A stretch of DNA of 50,455 nt from Bacillota bacterium (GTDB lineage Bacteria > Bacillota > Clostridia > Peptostreptococcales > Anaerovoracaceae): positions 1 to 50,455 of the forward strand of contig JAAVYD010000044.1 in the NCBI GenBank assembly GCA_022790955.1, written 5' to 3'. Made by a program: the position numbers and the translations under genes. The stretch's first letter is position 1. Every line of letters starts with the position of its first letter. The notes below the pieces were generated by a model. The model was not told the origin of the DNA, ran no database searches, and was given only the letters and a program-made list of their open reading frames with translations. Below, piece after piece: positions 31,161 through 41,300 of this stretch.

Positions 31161-32075
31161 TTATATCTGCGCCTTTGCAGCTTTACCTCCCGTCTGGTTG
31201 TTCCCATCTACCTGCGAACCGTCGTCTATACCCATATTATTTTTCTTAATATGCGCTCCCACAATCTCGGAAACATCGGAAACGGTAACAAACGCCGACT
31301 CATCCGCTTCTCTTACGATCTTCTTAATCTCTCTAAGTTCAAGCTGAGTGATAACACAATAAAGCACTACCTTCTTACCGCTTATCATGCCTTCTCCCTC
31401 TATACTTGTAACCGTTCTTCCAAGACGAGCGTATATCTCATCAGCAATCTTCCTTCCATCATTTGTAATAATCATAACGGACTTAGCCTTACTGAATCCA
31501 TTTTCAACTATATCTATCAGGCGGGAAGTTATGAAATAAGTGAGCAGGCTGTACATAGTCCTGTCCCAGCCGAACAGAAAACCTGCAACCGTATAAATTA
31601 CAACATTAAAACAAAAAATAGTCTGTCCTACGGACAACGACGTTTTTTTATTAATGAGAATAGCTATCATTTCCGTACCGTCTATGCAGCCGCCGGAACG
31701 TATTACCATACCAACGCCGATTCCCAGTATAACCCCTCCGAATATAGGCGCAAGAAGCTGATCGTGCGTAAAACCTCCCATATGCTTGAATTGTTCAAGC
31801 AAAAGAGTAAAAGCTATTATCCCATACCCATATTTTATAATAAACTCTTTTCCGAGTTGAATAAATCCGATAATAAAAAATGGAATATTAAGTACGAATA
31901 CGAGAATACTCAACGGAGCTCCCGTAAGAAAATTAATAATCATACCGATACCGTTAAGTCCTCCGTCGAGAACCTTTACAGGTATCAGGAAATTCTCCAG
32001 CGCAGCCGCTGCTAAAGCCGCCCCCACCGTCAAACCTATTATTGAAATAATCCAATCTTTAATTTTTTCTTTCAT
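31161..32075 (-). CDS. YitT family membrane protein (DUF2179 C-terminus)
   Basis: NFLIPVKVLDGGLNGIGMIINFLTGAPLSILVFVLNIPFF; start set at MKEKIKDW. Confidence 0.88.
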   Translation of the reverse strand: MKEKIKDWIISIIGLTVGAALAAAALENFLIPVKVLDGGLNGIGMIINFLTGAPLSILVFVLNIPFFIIGFIQLGKEFIIKYGYGIIAFTLLLEQFKHMGGFTHDQLLAPIFGGVILGIGVGMVIRSGGCIDGTEMIAILINKKTSLSVGQTIFCFNVVIYTVAGFLFGWDRTMYSLLTYFITSRLIDIVENGFSKAKSVMIITNDGRKIADEIYARLGRTVTSIEGEGMISGKKVVLYCVITQLELREIKKIVREADESAFVTVSDVSEIVGAHIKKNNMGIDDGSQVDGNNQTGGKAAKAQI

Positions 32076-32403
32076 TAAACTACCGCCTCTCTTTTCCTCT
32101 GCATGATAAAACACCTTAATAACAATCCTGCTGACCGACACTATCCTGCCGCAAAACAATATTTTTTATTAATTTTACCATAACTATAATTAAATTTCTA
32201 TATATAATTATATATTGATATCTTCAATGTTGTATATTTAAATTATAATACCCGTATTTTAGCTATCCTAAACAAAATAACCATGTGAACATATATCTCC
32301 ACTTAAAAAGACGCCTGATTTCAAGCGTCTTAAAAATCATTTATGACCGAATTTTAATTTTCTAATGTTTTCTGCAGATTATCAATAACACTGCAAGTTT
32401 TTC

Positions 32404-32490
32404 CTATTTCTTATCGCTCTCAATTTCATCTTTAGCTTCTTTTAATTCATCTAATAAATCCGTTAGACTGCTTATCTGTCATTCACACAT
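32404..32490 (-). pseudogene. Small ORF with in-frame TGA (MCE*QISSLTDLLDELKEAKDEIESDKK*)
   Basis: Manual translation of the reverse complement; TGA at codon 4. Confidence 0.35.
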
Positions 32491-32725
32491 CTAACATTCA
32501 TTCTCCTGTCCGGCTCCCACTCGTTAAGTATGTTTAACTATAATTCTATTAATCGTCAGCCATATTTTATTTATAAACTTGCGATGACATAAGATATCAT
32601 CTCCTCGTTTCCTCAATCTTAAACAAATCTTAATGACTTAAACAGTTTATTCTTAATTGTTAAATCTGCTAAAATAGTACCATAAGGCAAACCTGCAGGA
32701 ATCCTTGAAGGGAGATGTGTGAAAA

Positions 32726-33427
32726 TTGTATAATATTCTGATCTGCGATGACGAAAAAGATATCGTCTCGGCTTTAAAAATATATCTTTCATCTGAAGAA
32801 TACAGGCTGTTTGAAGCCTATAACGGCGACGAAGCTCTGGAAGCAGTACGAAATCATGATATACAGCTTATTCTTATGGATATCATGATGCCCGTGACGG
32901 ACGGGATCACGGCGACTTCCAAGATACGCGAAGAATCAAACGTGCCTATAATACTGCTCACGGCAAAGAGCGAAGATACGGATAAAGTTCTGGGTCTTAA
33001 CATAGGCGCAGACGATTACATTACAAAACCGTTTAATCCGGTAGAAGTGCTGGCAAGGGTAAAATCCCAGCTCAGGCGTTACACCAATCTGGGAGCATGG
33101 GATAAACACAGCAGCATTTATGAAATCGGCGGTCTTATGCTCGACGATGAAACAAAAAAAGTCACCGTTGACGGAGAATCCATCTCTCTCACTCCTATAG
33201 AATACAATATATTAAGACTGCTGATGAAAACGCCGGGCAAAGTGTATTCGTCAGGTGAGATATATAAATTAATCTGGGAGGACGATCCGTATAAATCGGA
33301 AAGCACCGTAGCGGTTCACGTGCGGCATATAAGGGAAAAAATAGAGATAAATCCGTCTGAACCGCGCTACCTGCGAGTAGTGTGGGGGCAGGGATATAAA
33401 ATCGAAAAATCAGAAGGAAATAAATAA
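32726..33427 (+). CDS. OmpR/PhoB-family response regulator
   Basis: YNILICDDEKDIVSALKIYL; ILMDIMMPVTDG; winged-helix C-terminus; TTG start after AAGGGAG. Confidence 0.92.
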   Translation: MYNILICDDEKDIVSALKIYLSSEEYRLFEAYNGDEALEAVRNHDIQLILMDIMMPVTDGITATSKIREESNVPIILLTAKSEDTDKVLGLNIGADDYITKPFNPVEVLARVKSQLRRYTNLGAWDKHSSIYEIGGLMLDDETKKVTVDGESISLTPIEYNILRLLMKTPGKVYSSGEIYKLIWEDDPYKSESTVAVHVRHIREKIEINPSEPRYLRVVWGQGYKIEKSEGNK

Positions 33428-33450
33428 CAGGCTATTCACAGGGGGATTTT

Positions 33451-36021
33451 ATGATGAAACGATTAACAACGAGCGCGGGTGCAAAATTAGCCGCAGCCCT
33501 GCTGCTCATTATATGCATATCTATGTTCGTTTTCAGTATTATAGGCACGTTATATATATACGAAAACAATCTTTGGAATAACGAAGAAAGCGAGTATACT
33601 GATACCCGCAGCTTTAAATTCGACTTAATATGGAAAACGCTGGCGTTTGCCGATATGTCCATTAACGATATTATGCAGGATCCGGATTATGAAGATAATT
33701 CTTCACATATATACTATGATAATGAATACTACATCGACGGAGGATATTTTTATCTAAGCTCCAGCAGCAATTACTATTTCGCTCTTTATAAAAATACTGC
33801 CGCTTCTCATGCGGAGGATGGAGAGCAGATTCCAGAAACCGGTCAGCCTGCAGCCATGCCTTCTACCCTGCAGCTCGTAAATCCAAGCGAAATATCGCAA
33901 TTTGAAAGACATTTTTACGGTTCAGATCATCTGAATGATTTTAATATCTTAAATATGGGATACGGCAAAGATTCGAATTTTTCAAAATACGGCTCTCTCG
34001 CTTTCACCAACGACGAAAACTGGGATACTTCCGCGACAACAGAAAATACAGTTGTCATTCAGCTCAGCAACGGCTTCACGGCTGTAGCAACGGTCAAAGA
34101 ACCGGCAGAATACGTGGATCAATATTTTTTACTGCAAACGCTGCACCGCATATTCTTCCCGATTAGAAACTGGCTTGTTTTTATAGACATCATCTTAGGC
34201 GCTCTGAACTTAATACTTCTGCTGTTCCTCCTCGTATCAGCAGGCAGAAAGCCTGTCGGAAAAGTTTATGACATAAACAGCATCGACGCTTTTGACGGGA
34301 AAAATCCTGAACATCCATTCAGCGGAACTTCCAGCTCTGCTGACTCCAAAGGTGATATTAATGCTGAAAGCAGCTCTGCTGCAGATCCAGCGGATTACAG
34401 CGATAATAATACAGGAAATACTCAACGCCCAGCCGATAAAGATATTAATATTAATAACGAAACGGCGCAGCCTTCGGCTGATTTCTATGAAAATAAATCC
34501 AACAAAGACAGCTTATTTAAAAACAGCTTTTCTGCAAAAACCGGCAGCTATTATACGCAGACGATCTACGGGAAATCCGAACCAACCTGCAAAATCAGAA
34601 ACGGTCTTGCAATAAAAGCAAGCGTTATAGAACATATTCCTATAGATCTTTTCTTCATCATAATCACAGGACTCTGTTCTTCGCTTATAACGTTATCAGC
34701 ATTTATAATATCAAACTCTCTGCAGCATACGGCGCTTAAGTTCGCCGCCCCGATGATGGTATTATCAGTCTTATTATTTGACATAGGCATCGCCTGCGGC
34801 ATAATCGGATTAATGAGCTGCTCGGTAAGGCTAAAACTTGGAAAATGGTGGCGAAATTCCGTCGCATATAAATTCTGCAAATGGTTTTTCCGCCTGTTCG
34901 GCAAATGCTTTTCAAAACTGTTCGGCGCACCAGCTAACAAAATAAACCGCATATTAAAAGAAGCTGCAAAAAGCGCAGGTATCCAATGGAAACTGACAGC
35001 CATAGCGATCTTTACTATTTTTATAAACTTCATATTCGGCTATAATATCGCTTACAATTCATACTGGGGATACGGCGGTATCCACATTCCATTTGCAGGA
35101 ATGTTATGCCTTATACTCGATATGATGATAATAATCGTCATACTCGCTGTCAGCCTCATGATGCGCAAGCTGCAGAAAGGCGGCAGAGCTCTCGCAAAAG
35201 GCGAGTTGGACGTTAAAGTAGACACTGAACAGATGATCGGCGACTTTAAAGAACACGCTGAAAATCTGAACAGTATCGGCAGCGGCATGCTCATCGCCAT
35301 AGATGAAAGAATCAGAAGCGAACGCCTTAAAACAGAGCTGATTACCAACGTATCTCATGATATCAAAACGCCGCTTACTTCTATTGTTAATTATGTAGAT
35401 CTGCTGAAAAAGGAAAATCTTTCGGGAGCAGCGGGGGAATATGTCGATATTCTCGACAGACAATCCCAGAGATTAAAAAAACTGACAGAAGATTTGATTG
35501 AGGCTTCCAAAGCGTCAACGGGAAATATAAATGTTTCGCTCAATAAAATAGATATCTGCGAAATCGTAAACCAGTCCGTAGGCGAATATCAGGAAAAACT
35601 AAAGGCGGCTTTAATTAATACCGTGATAGACATGCCGGAAAATCCTGTAATCGCCGAAGCGGACGGCAGACTGCTTTGGCGCATAATGGATAATCTGCTG
35701 AGCAATGTCTGCAAGTATTCCATGCCTAACACCCGCGTTTATATTAATGTAGCAGACAGCGAAAATACGCAAAGCACGCCGAATCAACCGATTGCTTACG
35801 GCATGGTAACGATATCTATTAAAAATATCTCCCGCGATCGTCTTAATATTAATGCCGACGAACTGACCGAGCGCTTTGTAAGAGGCGACAGCTCCCGAAC
35901 TACCGACGGCAGCGGTCTTGGACTCAATATTGCGCGCAGCCTCGCCGAACTGCAGGGCGGTAAATTTAATATTTCGATAGACGGAGATTTATTTAAAGCG
36001 GAAATATCGTTGAGAAAATAA
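33451..36021 (+). CDS. Membrane sensor histidine kinase with long low-complexity insert
   Basis: LITNVSHDIKTPLTSIVNYVDLLKKE; GSGLGLNIARSLAELQGG; multiple TM segments. Confidence 0.9.
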   Translation: MMKRLTTSAGAKLAAALLLIICISMFVFSIIGTLYIYENNLWNNEESEYTDTRSFKFDLIWKTLAFADMSINDIMQDPDYEDNSSHIYYDNEYYIDGGYFYLSSSSNYYFALYKNTAASHAEDGEQIPETGQPAAMPSTLQLVNPSEISQFERHFYGSDHLNDFNILNMGYGKDSNFSKYGSLAFTNDENWDTSATTENTVVIQLSNGFTAVATVKEPAEYVDQYFLLQTLHRIFFPIRNWLVFIDIILGALNLILLLFLLVSAGRKPVGKVYDINSIDAFDGKNPEHPFSGTSSSADSKGDINAESSSAADPADYSDNNTGNTQRPADKDININNETAQPSADFYENKSNKDSLFKNSFSAKTGSYYTQTIYGKSEPTCKIRNGLAIKASVIEHIPIDLFFIIITGLCSSLITLSAFIISNSLQHTALKFAAPMMVLSVLLFDIGIACGIIGLMSCSVRLKLGKWWRNSVAYKFCKWFFRLFGKCFSKLFGAPANKINRILKEAAKSAGIQWKLTAIAIFTIFINFIFGYNIAYNSYWGYGGIHIPFAGMLCLILDMMIIIVILAVSLMMRKLQKGGRALAKGELDVKVDTEQMIGDFKEHAENLNSIGSGMLIAIDERIRSERLKTELITNVSHDIKTPLTSIVNYVDLLKKENLSGAAGEYVDILDRQSQRLKKLTEDLIEASKASTGNINVSLNKIDICEIVNQSVGEYQEKLKAALINTVIDMPENPVIAEADGRLLWRIMDNLLSNVCKYSMPNTRVYINVADSENTQSTPNQPIAYGMVTISIKNISRDRLNINADELTERFVRGDSSRTTDGSGLGLNIARSLAELQGGKFNISIDGDLFKAEISLRK

Positions 36022-36036
36022 AATCAAAGTTATTAA

Positions 36037-36094
36037 ATCGAGCAGAAGGGGGACTAATTCCTGTCCTCTCACATCACCGCCCATGCTGGGCGAA
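36037..36094 (-). mobile_element. Possible 3'-terminal remnant of a group II intron (domain V/VI-like)
   Basis: Minus strand CGCCCAGCATGGGCGGTGATGTGAGAGGACAGGAATTAGTCCCCCTTCTGCTCGAT resembles the GGTGGTGTGAGAGG...CTACTCGAT tail seen next to many Firmicute LtrA introns. Confidence 0.35.
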
Positions 36095-36100
36095 CAATCA

Positions 36101-36132
36101 AAAGCTGCCGAAATTTTAGTCCGGCAGCTTTA
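36101..36132 (+). terminator. Terminator after the two-component system
   Basis: AAAGCTGCCGAAATTTTAGTCCGGCAGCTTT. Confidence 0.65.
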
Positions 36133-36220
36133 TAAAAGATTGCAGAAAATAAATATGAATGACATTAACTGATTCTGCAAAAGTAAATCAACGCTGCCAT
36201 TCAAAATACAAGGTGAAAAT

Positions 36221-37012
36221 ATGAACAGACTTTTACATTCAAATTTTGCCCGGCTGCAAAAAAATAAATTTTTTCTGATAAGTATGATATTTATGTTTGC
36301 AGCGGGCTGCGCTTTAATATTAAAACAGTATGAACAGCTAAAGGTGTACGGCATACCTCAGTCCCTTGAATTCACGTTTTTTAAATACGCCATTCTGATC
36401 GGAATAGTAAGTTCTATATTTTGTTCGCTCTTTTTAGGCGTGGAATACAGCGACGGTACTATGAGAAATAAAATAATCGCCGGTCATAAAAGAACGGCAA
36501 TCTATTGCGCAAATCTTATCACAAACGTATCAGCATCATTATTGTTATGCTTATCGTATATTTCAGCAAACGTGCTGCTGGGTATCCCGCTAATAGGATT
36601 CAGCGACCCCGATCTATCAGAATTTTTACTGCTGACCGCTGGAAGCGTCATTACTATAACGGCTCTCTGCTCTATATTCACCATGATAAGTATGCTGATT
36701 CAAAATAAAGCCATCGCGCCTATAATCTGCATATTAATAATATTTTTATCTATGGGCTTTATCTCAGAAATTCAGCGCATGCTGAATCAACCGGAATATT
36801 ACGACGACGGTACTATGAATCCCAACTATCTTACGGGAGAAAAACGCGAACAGTATGAATTTTGGTATAATGTTTTGCCTGCCGGACAGGAGGCTCAATA
36901 CTCAAACATGCAAACCGAAAATATAAACAATATGTGCCTGTATTCCGCCGGAATAACGATTATTTCAACCGGTACAGGGCTATTTTTCTTCAGAAGAAAA
37001 AATCTTAAATAA
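36221..37012 (+). CDS. ABC-2 type transporter permease subunit (no ATPase adjacent)
   Basis: Six-TM pattern; FLGVEYSDGTMRNKIIAGHKRTAIYCANLI is typical of ABC-2 permeases. Confidence 0.8.
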   Translation: MNRLLHSNFARLQKNKFFLISMIFMFAAGCALILKQYEQLKVYGIPQSLEFTFFKYAILIGIVSSIFCSLFLGVEYSDGTMRNKIIAGHKRTAIYCANLITNVSASLLLCLSYISANVLLGIPLIGFSDPDLSEFLLLTAGSVITITALCSIFTMISMLIQNKAIAPIICILIIFLSMGFISEIQRMLNQPEYYDDGTMNPNYLTGEKREQYEFWYNVLPAGQEAQYSNMQTENINNMCLYSAGITIISTGTGLFFFRRKNLK

Positions 37013-37083
37013 TATTTCTTCAAAACAGTCATAAAAACCGTATGTCGGCATATACTGTAATGTATAGATTTCAAAGTCAATAT

Positions 37084-37208
37084 TATAGTCTGCGCACTTA
37101 AAAATCGTTAAAAGCAGGCGAAGAAAAGTGCGGCATAACAAGGATGACAACGCATCCCGCCGCATTTTACCCGCCGAACTTTACCAATTCTTTAGTCTGC
37201 AGACTATA
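37084..37208. mobile_element. MITE-like inverted-repeat element, copy B (~125 bp)
   Basis: TATAGTCTGC...GCAGACTATA terminal inverted repeats; GCACTTAAAAATCGTTAAAAG..GCGAAGAAAAGTGCG and AAGGATGACAACGCATCCCGCCGCATTTTACCCGCCGAACTTTACC match copy A. Confidence 0.75.
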
Positions 37209-37296
37209 CAATCTACAAGCCATATTAATAAGCCATTGCTATCATAACTGAAATATCGCCTGCAACCTGTACCGGTATTTCTAATCAAACATCTGG

Positions 37297-37343
37297 AAGG
37301 GAGCTTCCGCACCTGCGCAGGCAGGGCGGCAGGCTCCTTTTTT
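37297..37343 (+). terminator. Rho-independent terminator
   Basis: AAGGGAGC...CGCACCTGCGCAGGCAGGGCGGCAGGCTCCTTTTTTA. Confidence 0.65.
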
Positions 37344-37530
37344 AGTTAATATTAATAATCTCAGCCAACAGCATTTTCATGATCATAATATTCTTAAAAT
37401 ATAAATCCGTTAAATTTCAATAGTAAACTCCTGCAAAAGTCCTCCAGATATTTTTTACAAAACTTTAACAGCAGAACAATTTCATTAATACTCGTTCTTA
37501 TTTTTATAAATGATCACAAAACAGGTCTGC

Positions 37531-37602
37531 CAAGAAAACTTTGCAGATAGTATTGACAAGTAAACTTGGTAATGATATATTATACCTGACAATAAAACTT
37601 GG
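37531..37602 (+). promoter_or_regulatory. Promoter with three CAAG(N)AAACTTGG-type putative operators upstream of the membrane protein/XRE pair
   Basis: TTGACA 37553-37558, 17-bp spacer, TATATT 37576-37581; CAAGAAAACTTTG, CAAGTAAACTTGG, CAATAAAACTTGG. Confidence 0.6.
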
Positions 37603-37618
37603 CAAAGGAGATGTTATC

Positions 37619-37942
37619 ATGGACAAAGAAGAAATTTTAGAAAAAAGCAGAAAAGAAAACGATATATCGGATGAAAGAATCGAATACATCGGACTGAAAG
37701 GCGCATATTTTTCCATGAGCGTTCTTACAATATTATGGATACTCCTTTCACGCTTTACTCCGTTAGACGACTCGGCAAACTATGCTATGGGATTATTGGT
37801 AACAGTAACATGCTTTTCAAACTGGACTTATCAGTTTACTAAAGTCAGAACCAAAACCTCTGTTTTCTTTATGATATTATTCTTTTTAGCTGCCGTTATA
37901 TTTCTGATATTATTCCTGAAATATGTTTATCACTTATTTTAA
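37619..37942 (+). CDS. Small membrane protein (DUF6442-like), partner of the XRE regulator
   Basis: MDKEEILEKSRKENDISDERIEYIGLKGAYFSMSVLTILWILL..., start after AAAGGAG. Confidence 0.7.
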   Translation: MDKEEILEKSRKENDISDERIEYIGLKGAYFSMSVLTILWILLSRFTPLDDSANYAMGLLVTVTCFSNWTYQFTKVRTKTSVFFMILFFLAAVIFLILFLKYVYHLF

Positions 37943-37962
37943 AATTGAAATCGAGCAGAAAG

Positions 37963-38169
37963 ATGGATAATAAACTTATACTTAAAAACCGCCTGAAAGA
38001 AGCGAGGGCAGAAAAACATTTATCCCAGGCAGCTCTGGCAAAATTAGTGGGCGTATCCCGCAATACCATAAGCTCAATAGAAACAGGGCAATTCAATCCC
38101 ACCGCTAAATTAGCTTTGATATTATGCATTGCCCTGGATAAAAAATTTGAAGAACTGTTTTATTTTTAG
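37963..38169 (+). CDS. XRE-family HTH transcriptional regulator (YozG-like)
   Basis: LKNRLKEARAEKHLSQAALAKLVGVSRNTISSIETGQFNPTAKLALILCIALDKKFEELF. Confidence 0.93.
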   Translation: MDNKLILKNRLKEARAEKHLSQAALAKLVGVSRNTISSIETGQFNPTAKLALILCIALDKKFEELFYF

Positions 38170-38346
38170 TTCATTATAAGATTCAACCATATTAATAATC
38201 TTAAATCACACAAAATCCTGAATTTATGCGAAAGATAATTAAAAGCTCTGCAGCAGCAAATGAATAATTATCGAGAGATGGCTCTTTTAACTTACAAAAA
38301 AACCAGACCAGCAAAAATTCCTTTACCGGTCCGATTTAACTTGCAA

Positions 38347-41300
38347 TTATTTTTGTATAAAATTCATCATAATTTGAGCAACCTGCGCGCGGGTAGCCTG
38401 CCCTTGAGGTTCTATCTGCCCATCGCCCAAACCGCTGATGATATTATTCTCCACAGCCCAGTTCATAGCGTTCTGCGCAAAACCGGTGATTTTTTCCGAA
38501 TCCGTAAAGCCGGACAACACACCTGAAACAGTAGAAACAGCAGGTGAACCTGCATACCGCCAAAGCATTGTAACCAACTGCTCGCGGCTGATGCTTTCGT
38601 CAGGGCTGCTGCCGTCGCTGATTCCATTGGCTACTGCCCAATCCATGCCCTTTTCATACCAGGTTGAGCCGCCGTCAGTGTTCTCACCGTCAAAACGAGC
38701 TAAAACAGTCATCAGCATAGCGCGGGTCATTAGAGCTTCAGGAGTAAAAGTAGCCGCCGCCGTGCCTGTAAACAGTTCGCGGGCAGAAACAAAATCAATG
38801 GCATCCGCCGCCCAATTCTCAGAAGATATATCCATAAAATCTATACTGTTATCAAAAAGCTTCAATGTAGTTCCGTCAGGTATGGACACTAAAACAGAAT
38901 CTTCCGTAGGAATGGAAGTCTTTACGGTTTCTTCCGTTCCATCCGGATGAACGATTACAGCCACGGTGCCAGGGGTAGGATTAACGGCTGGGATTTCCAC
39001 TTTAACCGGCTTATTACTTCCTGTATTCACAGTTATAACCGGCGCCTCCTGGCTATTCTTATCTGTCTGAACTTCTTCAATCGGCAGGACTACTGTTTCG
39101 CCTTTCTGCTGAGCATCGCTTGTCACATCGCCGGGCAATTTGACCTCTGTCTTCATCTTACCGTTGGCATCTGTATTGACAATAGTAGTAAAACCGTCTT
39201 TTTGCTCAATAGTAACAGTTCTGGAGCCGTCCGACCTGACGACTGTTTCTGTCTTATTACCGATACTATCAGTTTCCTTTGTTGTCACCGTACCGTCTTT
39301 TTTAGTTTCTACTATAATTTGCGAACCATCTGGTTTTTTGGTTGTTTCTGTAACCGTTCCGGTACTATTATCGGTCTTGGTAGTGGTGGTAGAACCATCC
39401 GGATTCTGAGTCGTGTTTGTAGTGCTGGACGAGCTGTTGCTGCCGGAACCGCCGCCCCCGCCAGAAGACGAGCTGCCGGTGGCAGGAATTACTTCCGTCT
39501 GATTGTAACCGCATACGGCGCAAGTCCTGTGTCTGCTGCCGCTCTGGTAAGCTGTTGCGCTCTTGTCAACTGCCCATTCTCCATAGTTATGCGCTTCATA
39601 GCCGTTCTTACCGCTGTTTTCGGTAATACCGCAGTTTGCAGCCGAACATTCATGCCAATGATATGCGCTGTCGCTGCTCCAGACATCAGCCCAAATGTGT
39701 TCGTGACCCGGCTGTTCAGGCTGTTCAGGCTGTCCCGTCGTCCGGGTATAGCCGCAGGTGTTGCAGGTATCGTCCGTATCATTGTCATATACATGCTCAC
39801 CGTAACCGTTCTTGCCGCTGTTTTCGGTAATATCGCAATTTGCAGCCGAACATTCATGCCAGTGATACGCGCTGTCGCTGCTCCAACCTGCAGCCCAGCT
39901 GTGCTCATGGTCGGGATCAGGTTCTGGCTCCGGCATAGAACTGCCGTAATGGATTGTCATTTTTGCCAATGTTTGTGCGGTATCTCCGATTTTTCCTATT
40001 CTGCTCCACTGATCCTCATTACCGCCAAAATATATATCTTTCAAATAGTTACACGCTGAAAATGCAGCTGATCCTATCTGTGTTACGCTGTCCGGAATCC
40101 AGACGTCAGTTAAAATGCCGCAGGAAGCGAATGCGCTACCTCCAATACTCTCCGCGCCCTGCGGAATAGTAATGCTTGAAAGCATAAGACAGTTCTGGAA
40201 CATTCCTTCACCGATGGCGTTTATGTTTTCAGGCAGCTTTACAGAAGTCAGTTTATAACATTGCGTAAACAGATTATCGCCCAATTGTACCTGTTTATCA
40301 CTGGAAGCAAATGCCGCCTGCGTCATTTCTGCACAACCCATAAATACTCCGGCGCCCACGTTGTTGACGCTTGCCGGCAGACTTATGGATTTAAGCGACG
40401 TGCAGCCGCGAAAGGCATTGTCGCAAATGGTTTCCACACCTTCGGAAACGGTTACAGCCCCAAGATTTTTGCATTGTTTGAAAGCGCTGATGCCGATAGT
40501 TTTCACGCTCGCGGGAATATTTACAGCTATGATAGAGCTTTCCAGAAAAGCGTTATTGCCGATGGATTCTACGCTTGAAGGAATATTCACACTGAGAGTC
40601 TTAATGCCCCAAAAAGCACAGTCGCCTATATTAGTTACACCGTCTTCAATAACTATCTTCAAAATTTGCTCTGAAAAACTATTCCAGGGCTGCTCCGAAG
40701 AAGCGCTGTAATCCGGCATAGATCCGCTGCCTGAAATTGTAAGCGTACCCGATTTTGTCAGCGTCCAGTTGAGATTTTCTCCAAAAGTTCCCGTTCCTCC
40801 TTCAACCGGATCGTTGGCAGATGGATCATCCGGCGGGATATAATTTTCCGGATAGCGGGTGATATAATGATTGGCAGCTTCAACCTCAGCCTTTGTCATC
40901 GAACGTCCCCAATGAACAAGACCGCCGCTGCCTCCTTCATGGTAGTTTCCTTCAGCAACTACAACACCCTCGGAACTTACCTGAATTACAATTACGGTGT
41001 GCGCGTCGTTATTTACCCTCAGGATATCTCCTGCTTTTACATCCGAAAAATTAACGGTCGACGTCATTCTTGCGGGCAAACTGCCGAATGCCGCATCGCT
41101 GAGCTCATAAGCGAAAGCCACGCAGCCCGCGCCGGAACTTGCAATCCCTCCTGCCGTTCCGCCGTTCCACGTATAGCTATGAGTTTCGTTGGTCCATGAC
41201 GCTCCTTCCTTATAACGGTCCTGAGCCTTTAGAGCGATCATAGCCTCATAAACCTGCTGCGGAGTAGGGATCACATCCTCTCTGCTTGCTATATTGTCCG

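Noticed and set aside
36221-37012. ABC permease plus the adjacent two-component system as a complete antimicrobial-peptide resistance module
   Set aside because: No ATP-binding subunit is present, and a terminator separates the two-component system from the permease.
37948-37960. AAATCGAGCAGAA shared with 36035-36047 as an intron or target repeat
   Set aside because: Shared 13-mers are expected by chance in a window of this size, and the similarity does not extend.
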